From Plazaster borealis (Eukaryota; Echinodermata; Asteroidea; Forcipulatida; Labidiasteridae): a stretch of DNA of 64,000 bases. The stretch is from contig CM037471.1 of assembly GCA_021014325.1 (NCBI GenBank), forward strand, positions 21,782,818 through 21,846,817, given 5' to 3'. The translations under genes and the position numbers were made by a program. Below are positions 47,910 through 58,965 of the stretch, one piece after another (the first letter of the stretch is position 1; each line of letters starts with the position of its first letter). The notes beneath the pieces were generated by a model. That model did no database searches, was not told the origin of the DNA, and saw only the letters and a program-made list of their open reading frames with translations.

Positions 47910-50900
47910 GTCAGAAGGCTGGTTCAAAAATGATCACTGGGTGCTTTGTTGGATCTGTAACGAATATTTAATATTACCAAAAAAAGGGAATGTACCCAAA
48001 TCTCAAAAAGTTCATTGAAATGTTTACAGATTTCTTTAAAAACAAATGAACTTTATGTCAGCGATATCTGATGTTGAACAAATCAATACGTTTGTCAACA
48101 GGCGAAATTAAGGACAACTGTTTTTCACGTCAATGGAATGGTTGCTGTGACGACAAACTTATTTTAACCAGTGCAAAGTTTTGATATAACTTTATTTGTT
48201 TTGATGAACACACAAAAAAACACTTGTTTCTATGATTTTTAGCATGTTTTGAAAAATACAGTTTATGAGAAACCTTTAAGGACTGCCCAGATAATGGAAG
48301 CAGTTCATATTTATTGATAATTTTTTCATTGTTTATTGTTTTAACACTTGCATCACAAGTCAACTATGTCCGGTGTCGGAAGCATCCACTGTCGTATATA
48401 GGAATTCAACAATGCCTTGTATATCTTTTTGTATTCATAAAAAAAAAAACCGGTCAAAGTAGAGATATGGTGTAGATTATAGCAGACCAATTTTTATAGT
48501 ATCTGTATTTTTAAGCATACCAAGCTTCTGGCTGCCTTGTGTTGGCGATCACGCCAGCCGGTTTAAATGGTTTTCACATACCAGGTTTTTTTTTTTCATA
48601 CAGGAAAAAAAAGAAAGAAGTTTTGTACAAATTGTTTTTAAGAGAATATGCATGATTTTGTGTGTCTGTAAAACTTTCATTAATCATCGTAAACCATTGT
48701 TTTTAAAGCCATTATGTATAAAGCTGCATTCGTTTCTCGTTTATACGTGGTACTTATTGTAAGCCATTTTGTTGTTATCTGACGTCAACAAAATACACTA
48801 CTTGATGCTATTGATTCATTTTTTTATATCAGACATACTGTTGTACATCTTCTCACCTGTGATCACAAAGTATATTTTTGGTTTTTGCTTTTAATGAATT
48901 ACGTGGCTCGTCCTATTATTCACATGGTATGTACCTTTCATTTAGAACCCTCAATCCAAGGCCATTTGGGGCTATCTATAAACGTGGTCATCAAGTTGTA
49001 ACGTTTGTAAACTACATGAGTGGCTAAATCACTGTGAAAGAATTAGCAATGACACCACCTTGCTTTACATGTACATCATCAGCCCAGCCTCGCTACCATG
49101 GGCAGCGCGCCGTAACAATACCTCTGGTCACTAACCCCTGGAAGGGAAACACTGAAAGACAACGCTGATTGGCTAATCAAAGGTGACTGCTCTGCGCGCA
49201 CGCTTGTTAAAAACTTTTGAGTGCTTGTAAGGCGCTTAGCAATGCGCTTGTCAAAATGCTTTTTATGTAATCCACTTCAAATGAATCATGTTTTTGCAAA
49301 GGAAACTCACGCAGTAAGCACAAAATTGACCGTTAAGCAGCTCTATGAAATTGGGCCTTGCTCACAATAACCGCCGGCAAGCTGGCGTGCCTTTTGCTTT
49401 GCTTACGGTAAGCAGCTGTTGTGAAATTAGAAACTCTGTTCTGCTTTTTATACAGGCTTTATTAATTCGGCCCCTGTTGTTCATCAAGGGATCGTTATGA
49501 TCATTGCACATAATCAAAACGGCTGTTTCTAACATACAGAACATTAATGTTATTACCAAGATGTTTTGTATTGTGTACACATGACAATCATGCCTTATTA
49601 TTGCCACACTAGGTTGCACTAAGTGTATCTGTCACACTTATGTTACTGATCAGACACATTCAATTCATGTTGTGACAGTTTTTAGTTGTGTGTCCAAATG
49701 TCATGTTCCCATCACGAGGTTATGTTTCCCTCCAAAATGTTTGCCCCGTTTCTTTGACGACCACCTCGTCTTTTGTAAGCACCTTCGTCAGTGGATGTAA
49801 GTTAATTCAACACAGTCTTATATCACACTGCCAAGCTCATTATGTTTGATGTGGGGTTCCTTGTGTATGAGGCTGGTTCCTAGTACTTATTGCATTCTCT
49901 ACAGGGTGGTGCGAAAAAGAAAGAAACCCACTTTTGACAGAAATTTTTACCTACTTTAGTGAACATATTTCAAAAGTTCAATTTAATGGTATTCAAGTAT
50001 TGATTTTTAAACATAAGTGTTGAAGAAGTGATTGCAAATGCATATTTTTCCTCTGAGATATGGTAGTTTAACATTTCATGCGGCAAACTTGTTTACCCCC
50101 GTACAGCTTCTATTCCATCCGCTCGAAGACAAAAAAACACTGCACAAAGTAGATATACACATGGTGTTACGGCAAACCGAATATACATTGAAACCTCACC
50201 ACGCAATGCCTCAAAACCTAAACACAACTGTCTGTTGGGATTTGTAAACAAAAAATTCATCATGTACGTTTAAAGAGCTTTACTTCACTAATTAATTATA
50301 AAGGAAGAACAAAATTCAAAAAATAAGTGCATGTATAAGTAAGTAATTCAAATATTAAGAAAGTAGGTTAAAATTCTTGTCAAAAGTGAGTTTCTTTCTT
50401 TTTTGCCACAACCCTGTAATCCTTTCCAAGTATTCAACCTTAATGGAATGAATTTGACTTTCTTTCCTTAATTGATGGAAATCTGAACGATGAAGAGGCT
50501 GCTCTCATTACAGCTTAGCTGCACTTGACGTTTATTTCAGTATGACTGCATTTTAGCATCTACAGACCATCTTTATCTGTAGTTGCACAATTGTGCCGTG
50601 AAAATATTCCCCGTAAGAACAGTTTGATGAAATGCCCCTTTTGGACTGCTAGCCAACAAAGCTTCTCTTTCAATCTCTCCTTCATCTATTAATTTTTATT
50701 GTTTCTGTTTTTATTCTTCTTACAATTTTACTAGTTTCGAATCAGTTGGAAGTTTTTATTGTTTTTGTTTCGCATCCTTGTTGTGTGTTTTTTTTGCAAA
50801 CAAGAACGGTTAATTAACAGCATATGATTTGACTTTTTACAAAGAAGAACAAAATTAAAAGTTTCAATTTTAATTTCATGAAGAAATGAAGTTGTAAAAA

Positions 50901-53025
50901 AAAAAAAGTTATGGATGTGTGTTCCATTAAACCTTGACAAAAACTATACTTTTAAATGAAAAGATAATGCTATCTTAATATGAACACCCTTGTGACACTT
51001 GTTAAGCCTTGTTCATACTTTTCCACTTTGCTGTTTAAAGGTATTTATCAAAAACAGAATTGTAGTCTGAAACCTTACTGATTATGAAATTCATACTAGA
51101 ACCATTTTTTCTGTCAATTATTTCCCTCTCAAGTGAAGTTAATCTGAAGAAAATTCTCTGAAAAACTTTTTAAAAAACGCAAGAGCTGATTTTGGTTGTT
51201 AACAACGAAAATTAAGGACATTGTGTTTACATGCTGAAAATTGTGCATGGTTTTGCACTATTTTCTCCTGACTCACACAACAGATGGAACCCAAATTTTA
51301 CACAGGTATGATGTATATGGTTGATCACACAAAACATGAAAACTTTCTACGACTATTTTGTCAGCTCAACCAATCCTGTATGATACCTTTAAGATGAGAG
51401 TTCATACATGTAGAGAACCCCACTACTTTAACTGCCCAATTATAGTCCTACTGCCACTTTAACGTTTGAATGATAAGTCAGTGGGATGGTGCACAGTCTT
51501 GACACGTGCACACCACATGATGATATATTTCAAAGAACCTTAGTTTTGGTTTGTATCACCAAATTCTTTGAATAATCCAGTAAGACTACTTAACTTTCAG
51601 AAGTCCTCAGTGATTTGTTCAAGTGATATCCGAGGTCTATTGACCCAAATCAAACCGATGCATCATCACAATAATCTTGGGTGCGCCATTTTGGGAGTCA
51701 ATGCCCCTGTGTGTTATACAGTGTAGTGCGCATTTGTAGGTAACGCGGCGTTAACCTGTGTACCATATTTTGACGTGCAATTTTGGACTCCCAAAATGGC
51801 ATGCGTGGCAGACAGTAGCTGCGCGTGATGTTGGTGGAAGGGATCAATAGACCTTTATCATGCTATCACCATCTTGGTCATGTTCCCTGTATCAAATAAC
51901 AGTAATGAATGCTGATATCCATCGGACAAAATGGGACCAGAGTATTTTTCTTCCAGTCTCGGTTTGATTACATCAATTTGGATTGGAGAAAAATCAAGAT
52001 GGCCACACCATGAAATAGGTCTATAGGCTCAGTAAGGTGTATTGGGTTTTTGTACTGGTACCCTGTACCCAAACAACTTGCCCATTGGTCGTTAACAGCG
52101 TTGATTGATTGCTGCTTGCCGGTCCTTTGACATAACATCATTGCAATGCAAGCATGTTATGGGCAGAGCCACAGTGCCTATTATCGAAGAGTATAGTGTC
52201 CAACTCACTGAAGATAAGACACCGTTAACATATAAATAATAGCCTTCTGCTCGTATCCGAGAATTGGATTGTCGAACATTTAATCTTCTGCTTGTTCTGT
52301 TCTTTAGTCCTTATTTTTTTTTTTCTTTTTTTTTTTTTATCCACTTGGTATGTAGATAACTTCCAAAGATAGCTATACGTGTATTTGCCTTGGCAATTTC
52401 TATTTATTGAATTAAACTGCCTCGTTCTGATGAAGAATTCCGTCCCCAAAACTAAGCCGATGTCAACATTGACACCTGTGGCTATTGGCTGCGGCTTGAT
52501 CACTACAACTGTTCAATGTTGAGTTTCGTTGGTGCATTGAACAGCCGCAGCCTAAGAGCTACAGAAGCTCAATTTAGACATTGCAAACTTTTCAATTGGT
52601 CAACAACAAAGTATTTATTGGCAAAAGAGTAAATAATCATTCATTGAAAAGGTCAACACTGGGTTTTTGTTTTTTGTTTTTTGTTTGTATTCAAAAAGTG
52701 CCGAGTCACTGTCATGTTTATCTGCAAGAGCCCCATCCTTATCCAGTTATTTTCTACTCTATTGTTGTTCTTCGTAGATACATATTTTAATTGTAAAAAC
52801 AAAACATAAGCTCATGATATGTCGTATAGGGAAATGGTTGTTCATCATTTTACTTAAAGATGTATAAATATTTGGACTCTGTATTCAAATGCTGGACTCT
52901 CCAAGTTCAGTATGTCCTGCTCCCCAATTTTCTGTTAAAGAGCAAACGTGCCGTACCTCAAAATTGTTCAAACCCTCGATGCGTCCAAAGTTGTGCATCA
53001 CATGGTTAAGGCTTAATGAATTGGG
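47910..53025. other. Intergenic region, no gene recognised
   Basis: AT-rich with many stops. It contains a partial family-C repeat (about 49200-49440), a diverged family-H element (about 50025-50250), a TIR-like region around 51640-52020 (GGTCTATTGACCC... / ...ATAGACC) and an inverted pair GCGCCATTTTGGGAGTC / GACTCCCAAAATGGC (about 51682-51801). No coding similarity was seen on either strand. Confidence 0.5.
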
Positions 53026-53360
53026 GCCAATTTCATAGAGCTGTTTAAGCACCAAAAAATGTTAAGCATAACAAAATTATGCTTATATTATATAGTCTTA
53101 TACAGCGCACGTATCTACCAATAAGGTACTCAAGGCACTTGAACAAACATTTTAATAAAGGTTTTTGAATTATGAGACCTATTTATGTAGCACCTTTTTT
53201 TTACAAGGTGCTGCGGCGCATTCAGCAGCCAACCAGAGTAAGGTTACTAAGCCAAAATACCATGTCACAACTGTAACTGGTATTCTGCTTATTTTTACTT
53301 AGCAGAAAAACGTTAAGCAATATTTTTCTGCTTAGGCAGCTCTATGAAATTGGGCTCTGT
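53026..53360. repeat. Palindromic MITE family C interrupted by a SINE tail
   Basis: The family-C left part ends ...AAAATTATGCTTA at about 53094. Sequence with a SINE-like 3' end (TATACAGCGCACGTATC, ...ATTATGAGACCTATTTATGTAGCACC...GGTGCTGCGGCGCATTCAGCAGCC) follows. The C element resumes at AGAGTAAGG (about 53235). Confidence 0.8.
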
Positions 53361-53552
53361 GCCCAATTTCATAAAGCTTCTTTAGAACAGAAAATAAGCT
53401 AAGCACAACAAATTTATGCTTACCAAAATAAGGTAACCAGCCAAAATACCATGTCACATGTACAATTTGTGATTGATATCCTGCTCATATCTGCTTAGCA
53501 GGAAATTATTAAGCAATATTTTTTGCTTAAGCAGCTCTTTGAAAGTGGGCCC
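53361..53552. repeat. Palindromic MITE family C
   Basis: GCCCAATTTCATAAAGCTTC...GCTTAAGCAGCTCTTTGAAAGTGGGCCC. It abuts the previous copy. Confidence 0.82.
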
Positions 53553-54018
53553 AGATCTAAACAAAAAACTCGCCAACTAAAATAGGAGAGTTTATTAAAC
53601 AAAATACTGCAGTACAAAACAACCTGTAACCAGCCAAGTATTCCTCTAAGTTATTGGTTATTTAATTATCAGTCTTGAGTAAATTAATCAAATACATAAT
53701 TTGATTCAGATAGAGTCTTTTGTAAACAAAAACAAACAAGGAAATACATCAGTGCTTGTATCAATGGTTGATAGTTTAGGAATAGCTGGTATTGACAGGC
53801 TTTTCCGTAGGATTTTCATTGAACAATTTTCGAATTTGAATCACTTTTAGCTCCAAATTGATAACAAAGCTTGACATTGGTGCATGTCATTGCGGCACAA
53901 CTAGAGTTCATTAATTATGAAGCTTGTTCAAGAGAAGGTTAAAGGTCAGGACTTTATGCACTGAATTATTCATGAGAAGGACAAAGGAGATTGAACGGCT
54001 GTCTGGATTGTGAGAAGC

Positions 54019-54171
54019 AAACCAGAACTGGATTTCACAAAGAGCTAAGATTGATTTTAATGATTTGTATCAATCTTAATTGCTAAGCAAAAAATCACTA
54101 TAGAAATAACTATGGTAATACTGACAACTCATCTTAAGATGAGTCTTAGTGCTTTGTGAAATTGATGACAG
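54019..54171. repeat. Foldback element family D, diverged
   Basis: GGATTTCACAAAGAGCTAAGA...TCTTAGTGCTTTGTGAAATTG, a diverged hairpin of the GATTTCACAAA type. Confidence 0.65.
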
Positions 54172-54532
54172 ATAATGGTTAATTCCTCAGAAACCACTGC
54201 TGCATTTGAAGCTCACAAAAAAGCCGTTATCATTTCGTTCAAGAGATTGGCGGATAGTGGTAAGGATACTTTGTGTCAATCATTCTCAAATGCCAAGTTA
54301 TAAAATGTACTTGATTGGAAAATGCTTCAAAGAATTTTAATTTTAGTCATTTTATTTTAAATGATTTTTTTTCTTTTTTTTTAAACAATGAAGTGATACT
54401 GATAAAATTAATGGAAAAAGAGAGAGCAATCCAGAGTTTGAAGGAGTTTTATTTAAAAATTGTGGGTTTTTTAGTGATTTCAGTGGAAAGTTTTGTTTGA
54501 TAACGTAAAAAGTGATCCATTGGTTTAACACA

Positions 54533-54722
54533 AGGTTGTAAATGCACCAAAAGGTGCTTAGTGCCAACATATGATTTCACTGATAAATTATACTTAGCAC
54601 GAAAGGTTACCAGCCAAAATGCCATGTGATGTCAAGTATTTTGTTTACTGGTTCCCTGCTAATTTTGCTTGCCAAATAAATTTAAGCACTCATCTTTGCC
54701 AAGCATGAAATTGAGGGCCCTT
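54533..54722. repeat. Palindromic MITE family C, diverged
   Basis: Keeps CCAGCCAAAATGCCATGTGA, TGGTTCCCTGCTAATTTTGC and ATGAAATTGAGGGCCC at the right end. The left end is decayed. Confidence 0.6.
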
Positions 54723-56327
54723 TGAGTGCCTTATTTCTTGTGTATCAGAGAAGGTTACATTTCTTGGATAATGTATGCAGCTTGGTATGATGTGCATTGT
54801 ATGCTTCTTGATGAGCCTTTTTAAAATCACGGTTTTGGCTTGGGCTCTTCTACAGATTTGTGAAATGTGTGTGGTTTTTCAAGTACGGATAGCGCCTCAA
54901 AATGGGGGGGCGAAGCTCAAGCCAAACCAGTGGTTTCTTAAAGGTCCTGTGATAACCTGCACTAAATTTCAACTGCTTGCTACGTCGGGAAAAATATTGT
55001 GAATTTGCTAAGTGAAAACCCAGGGAACCAGTTTACTGCAAGGCATGTCTGCCTGTGTGATAAAAATGTCAAAACGGCACCTTTTCAAAGTGGTACAAGG
55101 GGCATGGAGGACTGCCAAGAAAATAAGCAACAACAAAAACAACCATCATGTTAAAAAAAAAAACTGATTCTGAGATGTTCTTATATAAATGTTGTATTTA
55201 TTCTTTGAAAAGTAAAGGCTGCTTGCTTGTAATTCTAGGCATTATCTTAAACAATGGTAAGAGCTTTCACTTTAGTGTCGTCAACAGAATCAAAATTGCA
55301 TCCTCTTTTGTTAGCAGAATACGAGGTCTTTATGGGAGTCGGAGAACTGTTTTATAAGAGCATTGAACCTAAGAATTGTAAAAAGCAATTTCATTGAACC
55401 CTTTTACCCTTCATGTAGAATTTCCATACAAGATTCTACCTCAAGATACATAAGGCGAGCAGCAAATGCAATTTGAGTGAGATTTAGAAAAGCTAATGGC
55501 ACTACCTTATTATGTGGTTTATGAGCTTGCATTTTTATTTCTATATTTTTGTTTGCTTTTTTTTTTTTAAAGGAAGCTGGCAAAGATGGTTGCATGGCCC
55601 AAAACAACAACAGTTCCGGCAATTTGTGTCTTATATTCAAACTTTCTGCCTGCAGAAAAAAATATTTTGTGTCCTTACACGATCAATTGCCACAATTGAA
55701 AAACGATTCTATTTAAAGCCTTAACTCATGTATTTGGATCATGCAACACTCACATTTATTGGGATAATGATTTTTCTAATATGCCAATGTAGAGAATGAA
55801 GTATAATATAATGTGAATATGTACTACTTAAAAGAACTGCAAAGGATTAAACAAAAATTACAATTTGTACCGAAGAATAAATAAATTTTTACAATTATGC
55901 CTTGAAAAAAAAAGAAATCGCCAATGCTTATTGCACTTTTTGTGGCTTTTATTTTATGATGTTTATGTAATGCACTGTGGACAAAATAGCTAATAACAAA
56001 TAAACAGTTACGGAACTTAACTCAAGCACACAAACTGAGCAAAAATATTGACTTACCAAAGCATCTACAAAAAGAACAGTTAAACAAAAGTCTCATGACC
56101 CTTTACAACATTCTTGGAACCAAATTGATTTGTAAACACATGGTTCAAATGCATCATAGACATACTACACCTTTCACAAAACTCAATGTTTGACATTTCC
56201 ATGACAACTTTCTACTATCAATCAAATTTCAAATGTATTTATCTGTGTGTGAAACATCTAAAAAAACATATTAAAGCGTTTTTGATCGAACTGAAATGAA
56301 AATCTTTAGAATTAATCTAACAATGCG
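54723..56327. other. Intergenic, nothing recognised
   Basis: AT-rich sequence with homopolymer runs (for example A10 at 55153 and T-runs at 55557). Small open frames have no recognisable similarity. Confidence 0.5.
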
Positions 56328-57052
56328 TGGCGTGTCATGGCCAGCCAGTTTAGTGCATCGGACTCAAGTTCTAGTTGCTGAGTCATCAGGGTGTGGGTTC
56401 AAATCCCGGTCATGACACTTGTGTCCTGGAGCAGGACACTTAACTTCAATTGCTTTTCTTCACCCAGGGGTATAAATGGCTACCTGTGAGGGCAGAGATT
56501 GTTCTTGTGATTGATTTAGCTTAGTGCGCTACATACTTGGCAGCACAGGCTGTATACTCCCCAGGGAGCTGAGATGGTTTAAGGAAGGAAATATATGGCC
56601 CAGTGACCAGGGGTAATAATGTTTAAAGGTATCATACACGTTTGGTAATGACTGAAAACAAATATTAGCATAAAAACTTACTTGGTAACAAGCAACGGAG
56701 AGCTGTTGATAGTATAAAGCATTGTAGGAAACGACTCCCGTAGTAACGTAGTTTTTGAGAAAGAGGTAATTTCTCACTAAATAAATAAATACTTGTTGCA
56801 AGAAGTTTTTATTCCTATCTGAAAGCACACAAATTTGTACAACAAGGGTGTTTTTTCTTTCATCATTTTCTTGCAACTTAGATGACCAATTGAGCCCAAA
56901 TTTTCACAGGCTTGTTATTTTATGCATATGTTGGGATACACCAAGTGAGAACACTGGTCTTTGACAATTTCCAAACGTGTTCAGTGCCTTTAAAGCTCAA
57001 TGATCACTCTTTGGAATTGCGCTATATAAGAGTCAATATTATTTATACCAAT
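56328..57052 (+). repeat. SINE family S variant, interrupted by a TTAA MITE
   Basis: Head GGCGTGTCATGGCCAGCC, B box GGTTCAAATCC, CACTTAACTTCAATTGC, TTCACCCAGGGGTA, TACTCCCCAGGGAGCTGAG and CAGTGACCAGGGG run to 56620. The SINE resumes at 56994 with GCTCAATGATC and a GCGCTATATAAGAGTCAATA tail. The same variant lies uninterrupted on the minus strand at 60601-60935. Confidence 0.85.
56623..56993. mobile_element. TTAA-type MITE family A, copy 4 (inside SINE)
   Basis: The left flank and end TTTAAAGG and right end CCTTTAAA bound a family-A copy. The uninterrupted SINE at about 60654 has a single TTTAAA at this point, so TTAA (or TTTAAA) was duplicated on insertion. Confidence 0.88.
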
Positions 57053-57324
57053 GATGGAGCAGGACAGAGATTAGTAACAAAACTTGCTAACTTTACTACA
57101 AAATACCCGAAAATATCATTTGGTTTGTAATTCTATCAAGAACCTTGTAGCAACTATGCTGCCACATAAAGAGTATACAAATCGTTGTGTTCTAATTAAC
57201 CACTGGCACACAGTAGAAAAAATCTCTGATAAATACAGTCGAAAGAAAGACGAGTCATCTTTTCAAAATGGAGCACACAAACTACTTTATGATACATAAT
57301 TCTCACTATGAACATAAATGCATT

Positions 57325-57668
57325 TAAAGGTATTGTACACTTTTGGTAACAGCTCAAAATCAGTGTCCACATTTTGTGTGATTCAACATATGCATGAACA
57401 AACAAACCTGTGAAAGTTTATGCTCAATTGGTCATCGAGATCACGAGAAAATAGTGAAAAGAGACCTTAGGCTTATATGTTTTCTGTTTTTTCAAAATAT
57501 CGCGTGTGATAAAAACTATTGTTTTACTCATTTCTCAGAAACGATAGCATTTTAGGCAGAAATACTTTAAGGAACCCTTTCAACCATTACTTACTTTAAA
57601 TCATGTAAGTTGTGTGTGAATCTGTGAACATTTGTGATCTTACCAATAGCGTACAGGGCCTTTAAGGC
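57325..57668. repeat. TTAA-type MITE, diverged subfamily
   Basis: TTTAAAGGTATTGTACACTTTTGG...CCAATAGCGTACAGGGCCTTTAA, with CATATGCATGAACAAACAAACCTGTG inside. Confidence 0.75.
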
Positions 57669-58253
57669 AAAGTAAAAACAAAACACCAGTTGATCGTTGA
57701 TCAAGTAAGTTGAAATGGACGCACTGCAACAAAAAAAGCCAAATTGTTGACTCAAGATGAAGCCAAAATACATTTAAGAACAAGTCCTTTTTTGTGAGGG
57801 GGGGGGTGGAATAAAAAATCATTTAAAAAGGATGCGGCGTCAAAATGCGGATGTAGGCTGGGACGATCGACTGGTATTTGGTTTTTACTTGCCCTAATCT
57901 CATGAAGCTTAACATGACTTTTCGTGTAAAAGTAAAAATGATTGCGAATGGCCAATGTCTTTAAGCCTCTACAATTACTACATGATTTTGTATGTAATAA
58001 TGCTATTGCACGTAACAACTCACACCACCAGTCTGCTTTCTACTGACCCATCTTAAGTATGTCAAACATCCTGAGACGAAGAGCTTGTCACCTGACGAGG
58101 TTTGATTCGTGATAACGGGAAAGTGGATTTGACTGCGATAAAAGACAAAAATAAGTACAAGCTCAAAATCTTGTGGCACTAGTTTACACTTCAGGTTAAC
58201 AATCATTTTAACATTACACTTTTTTCAACTTTTCTGATGATTACCAAACATAA

Positions 58254-58440
58254 GGCGTGTTGTGGCCGAGCGGTTAAGAGCACCGGACTCGAGCTCTGGT
58301 GTTTCTGATCAGCAGAGTGTGGGTTCGAGTCCCGGTCGTGACACTTGACACAAGATACTTTACCATAATTGCTTTGTCCTTCAGATGGCACACTAAGCCG
58401 TAGGTTCCGTTTACTTGGATTGGTAGTGCACGTAAACCAC
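58254..58440 (+). repeat. SINE family S with best-preserved tRNA-like promoter
   Basis: A box TGGCCGAGCGG (58262-58272) and B box GGTTCGAGTCC (58322-58332) are both at consensus, with a Ser/Leu-type long variable region between them. It is not called a tRNA gene: the acceptor stem does not close properly and the SINE body (TTTGTCCTTCAGATGG...) follows. Confidence 0.82.
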
Positions 58441-58822
58441 CAACATTGGGCTAAATAGCATAGTTGGTAGAGCACTGGCTCAAAGATTGACAACAGGTTC
58501 TGGAAAATTGGCCTTGTAAAATCCCTTGACCTATGTCCTGTTGCTTTACAAATGTGGCATACAAGAATGGACAGGCTGCCACCATTGTTCGTATTATATT
58601 CGGCTCAATGGGAGAAAAGTCAAAACATTTTGAGATTCCAGCATACCATGGCAGGTTTTCGGCTGTGGCTCACGGCTGAGGTTTTGCAATGATGAGTGCC
58701 TACTCAATTTTCTCACACGACAACATCAATTCATGGAGCTAATTATGAGAACCTTTGTTGTCTTTCCTTTGTCAAGTCAGGGTTTCATTGTGGCAACAAT
58801 ATTTTCAAAGGAGAACAATTTT

Positions 58823-58965
58823 TTAACAATACCGACGAGAAGTGGTTTTAAGTAAGAATCGGCTTAGATCTGTCTTACCAACAGGTAGAGTTAGCTTGGA
58901 TGTCAGGGCGACTATAGGCTCCATCAACACCTTCCTATTAGCTACTGTAACCTCATAAAGGGCGA
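58823..58965 (-). CDS. NKIRAS: NKIRAS exon 6, C-terminus
   Basis: 143 nt, acceptor TTGTTCATCAG. It completes Val, then ALYEVTVANRKVLMEPIVAL, TSKLTLPVGKTDLSRFLLK, TTSRRYC and stop TAA 58825-58823. It matches human EVSVADR-LLEPF-LASK in order. The tail after TSKL is lineage-specific, basic and ends in Cys without a CAAX motif. Confidence 0.9.

Noticed and set aside
58254..58345. tRNA-Ser/Leu-like sequence with consensus A and B boxes
   Set aside because: Acceptor stem does not pair fully and the sequence continues into the SINE body present in several other copies.
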